Shown: piece by piece, positions 32,800 through 44,500 of the stretch
Numbering within the stretch: the first letter of the stretch is position 1
How the letters are laid out: every line of letters starts with the position of its first letter
Assembly (NCBI GenBank): GCA_951812925.1
Contig: OX638368.1
Coordinates: forward strand, 112,677,309-112,741,308
DNA length: 64,000 nucleotides
Direction: 5' to 3'
From: Calliopum simillimum
Lineage: Eukaryota; Arthropoda; Insecta; Diptera; Lauxaniidae
Translations under genes and position numbers: made by a program
The notes under the pieces: generated by a model
What the model was told of the DNA's origin: nothing
The model's database searches: none
The model's input: only the letters and a program-made list of their open reading frames with translations

Positions 32800-33853
32800 T
32801 TAAGTAAGCGCCAAAACTTTTCTTATAAAATTTAATTGCAAACATGGCGCTGTCTTTCCAACTCCCTTCAGTATCTGCTGCATTTCATCAGCTTTAACGA
32901 CACCATCATCACCCACATGTATGCTCAAATGATATGGACAACTACGAATGGATGCAGTTTCATCAGTTGAAGTACAAAATTCCGATCCAGCCACACAACT
33001 CTCCACCAGAGTAGTAACTTCAGCTATTTTGCTTAAAGTATTGAAAATAATTGGGGTGTGGCAATCAAAAGTTTCCTTAATTTTATATGTTGCAGTGCAA
33101 AGGGATTGTTTTAGTTGATTGTGAAAAAGTTTAATATTATTGAAGGTAACAGTATTGGTAGACTTTATCTGCAAAAGGAGTAGAATAAATATATACTATA
33201 GAAATTCTCTAAGCTTGGCATAGCAATAGCCCTACCGTTGTCAGTACACAATTTATATGGAGTGTTTCATTTTGTTCGTGTTTCTTTGAGCATGCCTTGA
33301 GTTCATTGGAGAATTGATTCGCATAATGATTCCTGAGATTTCTAAGCGTTGTAAGTGGCGCCGATATAATTGAATTATAAGCGTTATTAGCTTTTTCATT
33401 GCAATTCGCCAAATTAGTTTTTATTATATTCAATTCAGGATAGTTTCCACGATATTTGTACACACAAAAGTTTCTGACATCATCGAGCGCATCAAGTGGA
33501 CTAAGCTGACGTAATGTTTTGTGAAATTCTTCATCCAGAAATTCTTCATTCAGCTGAAGTGTTTCGATGCGCCCAAAATAGTTTTTTCTAAATTCCGCTA
33601 AATATATATCCAATGTCGATACGGTGCTATTGTACTGTTCATAGTTTTGTATAATGTAATTACTGATACGTGATGGTTCAGCCTGACTTTCATTAGATAG
33701 CGCTAGAACAGCAGCCTACGAAAGATTAATATGTAAGTTAAGAATCTTTAGAATTGCAGTTCTTGTATTTTCTACCTTACTGTTGCTTACTAAATGTAAG
33801 CCTGTTATAATACTCCAGAATAATTTGAATAATGTTGTTGATATCGCCATCAT
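32800..33853 (-). CDS. Gene C: secreted cysteine-framework protein, 308 aa (DUF725/TsetseEP-like?)
   Basis: Minus-strand exons 33853-33776, 33715-33236 and 33168-32800, joined by phase-0 introns of 60 and 67 bp (AAG|GTAGAA, TTTCGTAG acceptor, ACG|GTAGGG, TTTTGCAG acceptor). Exon 1 gives the signal peptide MMAISTTLFKLFWSIITGLH, then LVSNSK. Cysteines at 110, 131, 168 and 182 keep C-x20-C-x36-C-x13-C, and exon 3 keeps C-x11-C-x21-C-x6-C and C-P-Y-H-L-S, matching gene B at every spacing and almost in total length (308 against 309). It faces gene B across the pogo-like element; the pair probably arose by duplication with inversion. A TATA-like TTTATAAA lies on the minus strand at 33974-33981, about 120 bases before the ATG. 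Same caveat on family name; function unknown. Confidence 0.83.
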
Positions 33854-35006
33854 GTTTCGAACTAAACTAAAACTTTCATTCAATACTTAAAAATTGCATA
33901 GCAAAAAATCACCCTTAGCTAACTTACGGAAAAGTGAAAAAAAAAGCACTTAGCATGTAAATAATTTGTGGAATTTATAAAAAAACGAATTTTTACTGAT
34001 AACATAAGTATAAAATGTGTATTTTGCGAGATGCTGATATTCTTAGGGGGTTTTTTTTAAGAGCCTTGGTGAAGCATGAACGAATATGACTGATATGTCT
34101 TGAATTTCATATGGAATAAGAAAAAAACAGTTTTAAGTTCTTTTTTTTTTTCATTCAAATTCTTATCTCAAAGTACACTAAAATTGCTCCCAAGTTTACT
34201 TTCTGATCCAAGCAACAACTTGATTCTATCATTAGCGGAAAGCGATATAGTGATGTGTATAAGATTCTTGAATGAAAATTAAGTACATACTTATAAAGTA
34301 CGAGTATTCTGGTGTAAATAATTTTATCTTTCAGTATGTTCTTTCTTCTTCTTAAAGACTACTGGGAAAAAAATGTCCCGATTTCAACTTTTACTTAAAT
34401 TGTAAATGTGCCCAATCAATCTCATTTTTTTTTTTTTTATAAGATTTGCATTTTTATTTAACCGAGATACCATTAAATTTGGTAAGCTTAATCACCCTGC
34501 AGTTCAAATACTTTTTTCTTAAAACTAAGCACACTTTTAGGCTTGCCTTAGGAACCATATAGCACATAGTAGATTAGCCATAGAGACGCAAAGAAGCACT
34601 GTAGCTATTTTGTGTCGCTTATGTTGTCTCAAGACGATAGCTGAGAGGAATTTAGAAACTAAGCGAGAGCGAAAATGAAGCAAAACAGTGTTGCCAAAAT
34701 ATGGGGAATTTCTCAAAAAAGGAGGAATTCAGAATCCGCTTGAGGAATTTTTATTTGAGAAATTTTTGAGAATTTGGTTTAATCAATGTATAATTTTTGA
34801 TACTTACCATAACTTTCTTTTTTTACTATAATAAATGTGAGTTAGGAAATTTCTTTGGCTATATTTTTCAGTAGGATTCCACTAAATTCTTTTATCCGGT
34901 TCTGACGCTGTGGCTTTCTATTAAAACTTATGTATTTTTATTATATCATTTCCGAGTCTCCAAAAACTACTGACTATCTGTTACATAAAACGAATTATCT
35001 ATCGAC
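33854..35006. other. 5' flank of gene C; no other gene seen
   Basis: AT-rich with T runs near 34140 and 34427. No exon-like frame or element ends recognised. Confidence 0.4.
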
Positions 35007-35353
35007 TAATAGGCTAGACAGACGACAGCTTAAATCCGGAGTATACATGTAATAATGCGAATCTCATTATTTCATTTCATTTCATTTCATTTATTTATTC
35101 AGCCTATGGACAAAATCCTTACAGACTAGCAACAGAGTATGACTTATACAAATAAATTTTGCATGATTTTAAGCATTTTTAAAATACATATTTCATAGAC
35201 ATTGACTAAAGGAAAATTTCCCAATTCAGAGGCCTAAAATTTCTAATTCGCTTTTCTGAATCTTAACTCACTGTTAATCTTGATTTTGATAATTTTGAAT
35301 TTTTTGAACCCTGAATTGGGAAATTTTCTTTTAGTCAATGTCTATGAAATATA
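35007..35353. mobile_element. Family M MITE copy 2, with a simple-repeat insert
   Basis: Matches 32053-32407 ('gacgacagcttaaatc', 'gtaataatgcgaatctc', 'tgcatgattttaagcatttt', 'cattgactaaaggaaaattt', 'cctgaattgggaaatttt'). Between 'gcgaatctcatta' and 'tttgcatgattt' there are about 90 extra bases: a (TTTCA)n tract at about 35069-35092 and 'tattcagcctatggac', resembling a LINE 3' end. The right end is cut at 35353 by the next element. Confidence 0.6.
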
Positions 35354-35355
35354 TA

Positions 35356-36236
35356 GGGGTGTGTGGGCTAAAGTGGGAAATTTTTTTTCGAAGCTTCATA
35401 AAATAAACTAAACTTCTTATTTTATCATGTTTTAACTTCCTACAGTAAAGAAATTTAAAATAACCTATATTTTTGCCGAAGAAACGAACCGAAAATATGG
35501 ATTTTCTGTTGACTACGACGCTTTGACCGAGGTTGCCTAAAAAGGCAAAAATTAAAAACCGTGGGGTAAAGTGGGAAACTTTCAAAAACTTATAACAAAT
35601 AACACAAATGTTGGAACAAAGCTCTAATATCTTTATTGCAAGTCAAAAAAGGATCAAAGAACATAGGAGTAAATATGAAAAATAAAAAAATAATTTTGCT
35701 GGAAAAAATAAATGCAAAAATGTGTTTAAAAAAATGGTGAAATTGTAGCTTTTTCGTCGTTTTCTGTTGAAACATTCAAGTCCGAGTCACAGTATTTGCA
35801 ATAAAAGAAGCTTGTAGTGAGATTAACGCATTTTCAAGTGTAATGGGCGTTGACAATCCTTTTTGTTGCATTTGATGGTATTGTGCCTGGTCATGATTTC
35901 GGGCATGAGTTCCATGCAAATGGTGCAAAAATCACGCTCTTCATCTGCTTTGTTTCTTCTCAGACGCTTTCTTTGCTGGTGGTGCTTATTTTGCTCCTGG
36001 TACTCTATTTTTTTGTGATTCGTTTCCCTCTTTCTTCCGTTTATGTCCTAAACGTTTCTCAGCTGCTTTTTGCAACTCGCATAGCTTTTCCGGAGTGTTT
36101 ACTCACAATATAAATGTATAACACTTTTTTAAGATCATAAAATAGTATAAAACGTTGACAAGTGGGGACGAACAATAGTGAAATAACATTTCCCATTTTA
36201 CCCCACATAAAATTTCCCACTTTACCAAGACACCAC
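35356..36236. mobile_element. TIR element with 'aaagtgggaaatt' ends
   Basis: The left end 'ggtgtgtgggctaaagtggg' and inverted right end 'cccactttaccaagacacc' form an imperfect 26-bp repeat, with internal repeats of 'gtggggtaaagtgggaaa'. On the minus strand near 35850-36110 a frame with L-C-E-L-Q-K-A-A-E-K-R, R-K-K-E-G and a following C-x-x-C region resembles the basic C-terminal tail of pogo-type transposases; this is weak. Probably an internally deleted DNA transposon of about 0.88 kb. Confidence 0.55.
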
Positions 36237-36424
36237 ATTTTGCAAAAAAAATTTTATACAAAAAAAGTATGAACGATTTTCATATAGTGATACTAAAAAA
36301 TTTAAACCAAAAAAGTTTAAATTGTGTTTATACTTTATGTGTATAAATTTTATACGAACAAGCATAAACGGTTTGTATAAATTGAAAAATTTTGAATTTT
36401 ACACACAAACTATTTGCAGTGCAC

Positions 36425-37999
36425 TAGGGTGCAGCACTTTTTCGAAATAATGGGAAAATTAAAATATGGATCAAAGATTATCTTAGGAGCAGGCCTTATA
36501 ACAAAGACTGCATACTTGGTTTGGATCAAAACCCCGGAAAAGATGGCCCGCCAGGGGCTTGAATGTAGGTCTAAACGACAAAAATCATTGTTTTTTCACA
36601 GTTTCTTTAATTTATCTCGAAAACAACGAAATTATTGGTAGCAGTTTATCCTAAATCTTTGAAAGGGATTAATTTTCTAAATTTTTTGTTTTTTCTCATT
36701 GCTCTGCAGTGAAGTTTGCCCTATGGAAGTCCCGGAAGAAGTTAAAATTTTTGATTCAAATAACGGTTTTTTTCCTATAACTCAAGATACAAGAGACGCA
36801 CAAAAATTTTAGACCTCAATAAATGTAAGAAATCAGTTTTCTTATAGTTTTGCTTCTAAATTTTTATTCCAAAAGTAAACGGTTTCCCGCTAGAGACCGA
36901 AATTCCTTAAAAACAATTGTATATTATGAAAAAGCGACCTTTTAATGTTTTTGTTTTAAAAAATACTCAAAATTTTGATAAGGAAATAATGCAAAAATCA
37001 AAAGCTTTCAAAAATGGTCTTCAAAATGGAAATCAAATTGGAATTGCGCGAGATATGACAATTCTTGTTTACTTGGGGTATTTTTACTTTTGGGTATTTT
37101 TGTTTCACAGCGTATTTTGCAACCAAAACTTAAAATTTTTTTATGGAATTTTTTTTACGTAATGCAAAGCGTAATAAACGGTAAATTGATCAAGACCAAC
37201 AACGTCAAAATTAGTCTGTGGTTTCCTTGCAAATTTCAGCGTGAGGGTTCCGATATTTTTAAATTTTTGTCAAAAACGCCTTTTTTTTGAGTATGAGAGA
37301 CTGTATACCCTTAAAATGTGGACAAATATATTCCAAAAACTGTAGGATATATAATTTGCTATATTTTGTTCCTGAAAATCTTGTTTCTACAGCTAACAGT
37401 TTGTGCACTAGAGGTCGATTTTTGTGATAAAAAAATCGAATTTTTAGAAACTTACATTTTGAAGCGACCTTTTAATTTTTTTCCTCACAAATTTTCTCAA
37501 AATTTTTAGTAAGAAACTCAAGAAAAAGTCATAAGCTTTCAAACGTGATCTTTAGAATAGAAATCGGTTTAAATTTTCGCGAGATTGACTGTTTATATAT
37601 ACTCTGTGATAAAAAAAAACAACCAAAAATCATATCTTCACAATAAAAAATACTCCAATATCTCTCTCTTATAACTCTTATATCTTGCGTAAATTTGAGC
37701 CAATTTCTAATTGAAAGACCACGTCCATAGGGCAAACTCCACTGTAGAGCAATGAAAAAAAACAAAAGATGTAGAAAATTAATTCTTTTCAAATATTTAG
37801 GATGAACTACTACCAATAATTTCGTGGTTTTTGAGATAAACTGCGAAAAAACAATGATTTTTGTTGTTTAGACCCACATTCAAGCCCCGGGCGGGCCATT
37901 TTTTCGGGGGTTTTGACCAAAACTAAGTATGCAGACTTTGTTTTAAGATCTTAATCTATTTTTGATGCACTAATTTTTTTTGAATTTTGCTGCACCCTA
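36425..37999. mobile_element. Hairpin element family F, full copy
   Basis: About 1.57 kb with inverted ends GGGTGCAGCA / TGCTGCACCC inside TA dinucleotides. Arm landmarks: 'ggcttgaatgtaggtctaaa' left against 'gtttagacccacattcaagc' right; 'cattgctctgcagtgaagtt' against 'aactccactgtagagcaatg'; 'aagatggcccgcc' against 'ggcgggccatttttt'. The middle has extra repeats of 'gaagcgacctttta'. No transposase; a partial copy is at 16340-17670. Confidence 0.7.
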
Positions 38000-38204
38000 C
38001 TGTGCACCATTTGATGGAAGAAAAGAAGAATTGGCTCTCTTTGTTTCTAGTAAAAAAGAAGAGAACTACCTTATCATTTAACAGCTCTGCTTAATGCAAG
38101 TTTAGTCAACTCTTTATAAGATGCCCACAAAATTTGTATGGAATAGGAATAATTTAATAACAATAGTTATAAATAGAAGTAAAAATAGTAAGATTAAAAA
38201 TCGT

Positions 38205-39345
38205 TTTGTATGTATTCTCCTTTAACTCCTAGGAGGAGCATAATGCCAATATGAAACATCTCCATTCGTCGCGATCCCTTGCGATGACTTTTATCTCTTG
38301 CCACGACTTTCCCGATTCTTGGATTTCGTTTTCCAGCGACCTTTTCCAGTTGGTTTTGGGTCTACAACGTGCTCTACTGCCTTGTGGATTCCACTCAAGA
38401 GCCTGGCGACAAACTTCGCCGTGTGGTTTCCGAAGAGTGTGACCAGTCCATCCCCATTTGCGCAGCTTGACCTCGTTTGCTATAGCCCTCTGATTGTATT
38501 TTTGATGTAGCTCGGCATTTGATATAGTGCGAGGCCACCAAATCTTTAGTACACGCCTTAAGCATTTGTTGACGAATACTTGCAGCTTGTTCGTTAGTTG
38601 TTCAGTAACAAAACCGATTTCACATTCGAATCAAAAATGCGCACTCTCGTTTGGTGGATATATAACAGATGAAGACCATATTTTGTTCAGTTGAGCAAAC
38701 GCGCATTTTGCTTTTGCTATTCTTGAGTTAATATCCTTTGTTGCTACACCATCCAAGGAGATAATTCTGCCTAAATACGTGAAGCTATCGACGTTTTCGA
38801 TGTCATCACTACCAGCTCTAAGCTTGATGTCATTCCTGTTTGCGTTTAACTTCATGCTTTTAGTCTTGGATACGTTGATTTTTAGGCCGACCTTTTGTGA
38901 TTCCAAGGCAAGGTCTTCAATTTTGCTTTGCATATCTGAATGTTTGAACGATAAGAGGCAGATGTCGTCAGCGTAGTCGAGATCTTCCAGATGTTCTATA
39001 AAGTTCCATTGGATACCCGTAAAGTTCCATTGGATACCCCTTTTGGCCTTATTAAGATGATTTATCTAGGATATCATCAAGAACGATAAGAAAGAGTGAT
39101 GGTGATAGTAGACACTCCTGCCATACGCCTGAATTAGTGGTGAGTGTCGGTGACAACAACCTGTTGTGTAACACACTGCATTTAAAGCCTTCATATTGTG
39201 CACATTCTAAATTTATGGTCTTTGCGGCAATACCTCTTCGTTGCAGTGAAACCCAGATGTTTTCTCGGGAGACACTGTCGAAGACTAGTTGAAGTGCAGC
39301 ACGCCACTCGCATGATTGTTCGAAATTGTTTTAACTGCCGGTAAT
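38205..39345 (-). mobile_element. RTE-like LINE, copy 2, with RT catalytic core
   Basis: Same family as 4574-5330 (3' end 'gtatgtattctcctttaact'). Extends further 5': minus-strand segments read F-D-S-V-S-R-E-N-I-W, then G-V-W-Q-E-C-L-L-S-P-S-L-F-L-I-V-L-D-D, the catalytic D-Y-A-D-D-I-C-L-L-S (about 38950-38980), then K-I-E-D-L-A-L-E-S-Q-K. An internal deletion near 38610 removes the V-L-L-Y-G-C-E-T-W block, and frames are broken. The 5' limit near 39345 is approximate; no target duplication was found. Confidence 0.8.
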
Positions 39346-39560
39346 TTTGAAACTACAGATTTGTTCGGTGACGTCATCGAGTCAATTTTTGTAGAGACTT
39401 ACTAGGCCAACATTATATCACTAAAAAGTTGTGGTTCAAACGTTTAATTTAGTCTTCCTAATTTTTTTTTTTTTTTGAAATCATATTTTTTTGACCACAA
39501 TTTTTTGAAAATAGACGGGTTGCAAACATATTAAACGATTTTAAACATATCTCTGTGTAA
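39346..39560. repeat. Diverged fragment of the 60993-62803 hairpin arm
   Basis: 'taattttgaaactacagatt', 'ctaggccaacattatat', 'aaaaagttgtggttcaaa' and 'gaaaatagacgggttgcaaa' follow the same order as the arm blocks in 61180-61280 and 62515-62760. Heavily decayed. Confidence 0.4.
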
Positions 39561-39749
39561 GGACTACCCTAAATATGTACCCTAAATAAAAGTTCTGCAG
39601 CTCAATAAGCGCCCCTCAATATAAAGGCCTCGTGGTGTTAATTTCATATTAATCGATCTTTAAGAAAATGATATTTTGAAAGAACTAGTGTTCGGCGATT
39701 TCAATTTGAATTTAAAGAGACTATGGAACTATAAATACTAATAATAACT

Positions 39750-40310
39750 GCATATTCATATCCAAGTGGCATTAAAGTTAATGCAGCAGTTTCGCCGTGA
39801 AACCTTGTATTCTATTTACGGTCGTGGCACTCTCTGAAAATTGTCAACTTTTAATTACGAGTAACCTTCGTTAGTGCTAAGCCTATCTCAGCAGCGAATT
39901 CCATAAGAATCGGTGTAGCAGTTAAGCGCCAATAGCGTACTTTACCATTAGGGGCATGGCTCCACCCACTAAAAACATAATGGTCATATCATCGTTCCTT
40001 AGTGCTAACACTATCTTCATATCAAATTTCGTAAAATTTGATGCAGTGGTTTAGCCGTGAGAGCGTTTTTTTCCATTTGGGGGCGTGGCATCGCTCACTA
40101 AAAACATAATGGTCATGTTAACACTATTAGGGGCGTGGCACATCCCACTTCAAAAAAATATAATAGTCCTATGCACTGCTCCTCCTCATAACCTTTCCAC
40201 CAACAAAAAAGTTCAAGCAAATCGGTTGAGATTTTGGTATAGAAACAGGGACTGAACCGATTTCGTTTGCCTAATCAAAAATTAATTTTTCCTAAAACAA
40301 CTGAACATTG
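39750..40310 (+). repeat. Degenerate 'ggggcgtggca' tandem repeat
   Basis: Recurrent blocks 'actaaaaacataatggtcat' (39967, 40099), 'ttagtgctaa' (39870, 39999) and 'ggggc(g/a)tggc' (39951, 40081, 40130) at about 130-bp spacing. Similar in style to family B but not the same sequence. No coding. Confidence 0.5.
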
Positions 40311-40577
40311 AGGCTAACTGAACAAAAAAAAAAAATTATATAAATCGGTCAAGTTTTAACCAGATTTGATTTTTATATACGACACCCAGATAATATTCAC
40401 TTTGTTGATGCCACTTGCTAATTAAATTCAATTTGAATTTTTTTTTTTTTTTTTTTTTCTAAATAGGCATTTGGAAATCAATAAAATTTTTTTTTTAAAG
40501 TGAAAAAATTTCTAAAACAAAAAGTAAGGAAATTTAAATTTAAAAAAAAAAAAAATAAAATAAAATAAAATCGAGTC

Positions 40578-41479
40578 ATGTTTCTTTTACGTGCATTCTG
40601 CTATGTTCTCCTTTTGTGGGGACATTCGAATGCATACGAGTATTGTCGCGGTGGTCGCAATATTACATTGTGCGGCCAACGCAGGCATATCGTGTGCAAC
40701 CCCGAACAAATGGTAAGTATGAGAAATAAATCTTTTAACAAATGGCAAATTGTTCATATATTCTTTTATTTAAATCTTTTTTAGAAAGAAAAGGATCCAA
40801 CAAGGAAACCTAAATTCTACGGATTGGTGCCAACGACTCCCAAGGTGAAACGTGTCCTAGTGGAGATACATAATGAACTACGGAACAAATTAGCATGCGG
40901 CGAAGTTAGAGACAACTCGTCGAATAATTTTCCGAAAGCTACGCGCATGCGGGAACTGATTTGGGACGACGAATTAGCCTATTTAGCAAGACAACATGCC
41001 TTACAATGCGTTTTCGAGCACGATGAATGTAGAAATACGTTTCGTTTTCGTAACTCTGGTCAAAACTTATTCAAAAAAGCGTCTACTAAATTGGAAATTA
41101 TAATGCCGGTTATTGAAGCAGGGCCATACGCTTGGTTTAATGAGCACAGGGATATAATTAATGGATTAGCCGCAGCTGACAAATTTGAACCGGAACATGT
41201 GTAAGTGTGAAAATTATATTTAGCAAATTTTAGAAAAAAACTATCAACTATCATTTCATTTCATTTTTGTATTTTTAGAGAAGGGAAACCGATTGGACAT
41301 TTTACTGAGATGAGCCAGGAGTATGTTTCTCGTGTAGGATGCGCTATGACCGTTTGGACTGATGAAACGTGAGTACTTTAATACGCGAAAAGATTTTTTT
41401 TTTATACCAAGAAGGAAGCATACGATATCTGTCTGTTTGTCTGTCTGTCCGTCTGTCTTTCTGTCTCTCCCTCTGTCTA

Positions 41480-41522
<43 letters not shown>

Positions 41523-44500
41523 GTCTGTCTCTCTCTCTGTCTGTCTCTCTCTCTCTGTCTGTCTGTCTGTCTGTTTGTGTTAAAATGTTTTAAATATTTT
41601 TTGGAAGCAAGACTATTTGATGAAAATTGTTATGCTGCCTCCGTTGTCAAAGTTAGCTCGTTGGATTTAATATGAGCGAATTCGGTCAACAAACACGCCT
41701 ACTGCGCATACAAAAAAAAAACATTTAGAACGAAATTTTATCAGAATTATTTACTATAATTTAACCAAACCGAAACAAATGCTAAGGATTGAAGGCAAAC
41801 CTTCAGCAAAATCTAGGTGAATTCGAACACAACCAAATACATTTTCAGAAAGTTCATACAAATAGCTAAAAGTTTCCTACTAAATGTTTTCTCTAAAACG
41901 CTAGGGTGACCTAAGAAATTTGTTTTTTCTAAAAAAATACTGAAAATAAGTTTTAAGCCTCCAACTCCTCAGAGGTACATTTTAGACCCCCGGTTCAATT
42001 TTTTGTTAGTTCAGGCTTTCTGTATCACCTTCCAGAAACTTCTAAACCTTATGTGATACACCCTATATATTGAACCTGAAGGGTCATATGCAAAGACCCG
42101 CAGCATGTTTACTGTATGGTCACTGGTGCTTCTACCTAAAGTTTAAGTTAATTCTTTTTTTTTGAAATAAATAATTAGCTTAATGTTTTGTAGAATGTCA
42201 AAACAGGTTTTTTGTTTTTTTATTGCTACAACTTTTCTGAAGAAATATTCAATGACTTAAACCTTGCTGATAGTCCACAAACTATCAGAAAACTATCAAT
42301 TTATGATTGGTGATAGTCCGGCATAGATGCTTTCCCTCTAGTATACCAATATGAACCATTCTTTAAACGCTACATTTTCCGAGTTAGGGCCTTTTTCTGT
42401 AAAGAATTTTTTGTTGAGTGTGAGGGCTTTTTTATGTTTCATAAAATTTAACTAAATCATCTAAGCTTATAGGATACCCAGACATCGAACATTTTCCATA
42501 TGACTTTAAATAAGTTATAATATATTTCCAACAATAAGCATAACCGTTGGCGTTTTCAATTTCATTAAGCACATATCCCTTTCGCAGTTTTTTCTATTAG
42601 CTCATTTGCAGGTACCTTTTTTGCCATTGCATCCAGGATTTCGTAATGATCCACCGATTTTTCGTCGTTGCTCATTTGAATAGATTTTAGGAAAATAAGC
42701 AAATAACGTTCCCAAGATGACAAATCTTCAGGTTGTGTGCCACGCACTTTNNNNNNNNNNNNNNNNNNNNNNNNNNNNNNNNNNNNNNNNNNNNNNNNNN
42801 NNNNNNNNNNNNNNNNNNNNNNNNNNNNNNNNNNNNNNNNNNNNNNNNNNNNNNNNNNNNNNNNNNNNNNNNNNNNNNNNNNNNNNNNNNNNNNNNNNNN
42901 NNNNNNNNNNNNNNNNNNNNNNNNNNNNNNNNNNNNNNNNNNNNNNNNNNCACCTAGTTTGCTAGCCACAGTAATTTTACTTAAAAGTAGGGGTAAGTGG
43001 GCGGCCTTCGGCCGCTGCTCAGGATTTAAATCTCCCAAAAATCCAACACCGCGGATCAGTCTATAACGTCCAACACTATATAAATTTTTTAAATGGATTA
43101 CTGGAAAAATTTTGTTCAATCTTAATTAAATTTGCGGACATAACCCCCATGACCAAAATGGGGATTATGACCGAAAAATTTCGGACATTTTCCCCATTTA
43201 CGAAGTGGGGACTATGTCCGTTGGGATTATGTCCGGTAACCGCAAAAAAATTTTAAAATACAAAAAATGTGAAATTTTTTTAGAATTTTTGGAATTTTTT
43301 TTTTTTATTTTTTTTTGACAAATTTTTGAAAAGTTAAAAAAGATCTCAAAAAACTTATAAAATACTTTTATGCTGTGAACGATCCTGAACATTTTAAGCC
43401 TTATACACTACTTTCGTAAGAGCCTTATTTTTGAGTAAACGACCACGTAATTGAAAAACATAAAAACAAAATCGACTTTTGGAACCGAATATTATCTATG
43501 TATAATTAATAGACAAAAATTTTAAAATTTTTTAATGCAGTATTTTTTACAAAAACATAGTCTTTCGTTTTTAAGCAACTTTGGGTATCCCTTCTGAGAA
43601 GAAAAAAAAGTTATGAGTAAAAACAATTTTTTTGTAGCAGTTTATTTTTTCGATAAAAAAACGAATATCCTTACTTCAGTGAAACCTTAATAACTTTTTA
43701 AAATATTATCCGATTTCACTATCAAATTCTGTGCAATACAAAAAATAACAAAAGGCTAAAAATTAAACGTCTGAGATCGAGTACGCTACAACAACTTTCC
43801 AATAACTTTTTGGAAAATTAATAGAAGATTGTAGAAATTAACTTTATATGTTAAAATGGAGACAGGACTGACTATAGCTTTTTAAGTTATCGAAATGTTC
43901 AAAGTATAAGATAATTTTATATAAACCATTAGCCTTAAAATTTTATATGAAATTTTTGTAACTCTAAAGCTAGAGCTAGGGGGCAGCTGCCTCTCCCTGC
44001 CACCCCTTGCGTGCGCCCTTGGGTTACGGTTAAAAATTATTACGACTCAAAACTGGTTTATTACATATACAAATCGAACCCTAACCGATAAAAAGGCTTA
44101 ACCAACATGATTTCGAATTTTTGTTTATTGATGAAAATCGATAATCGCTTCTATATGCAACATTCCTTTAAATTTCATCACTCTAAGAAGTACTGTTACA
44201 GAGTTATAGTGAAAGCAACTTCGACATTTTTACTAAACTGCATGCAAAGATTGTTCAAAAAAATCGTAGTGTAAAATTTACTTTTTTTCCGTTAAGTCCC
44301 CTGTCGGAAGAACATAAACCGGTTACAAAAAAAACCGGTTTGAAACTGGTTTAAATTATATGCAGCAAAAACCACTTTGACTTTAATTTTTAAAATTTAA
44401 TCTCAAATTTTTTTTCTAATTTTTTTATTTTCCTTGCTGAGATTGTCAAATTATCAAGAAATTCAATTCATTTTCACAATATTTTTTTTCTTTAAGCTCC

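Noticed and set aside
35590..36113. Overlapping open frames as host genes
   Set aside because: They lie inside a TIR element; the only protein-like part resembles a transposase tail.
41362..41593. Cys/Leu/Ser-rich frames of about 75 residues
   Set aside because: They translate the (CTGT)n microsatellite.
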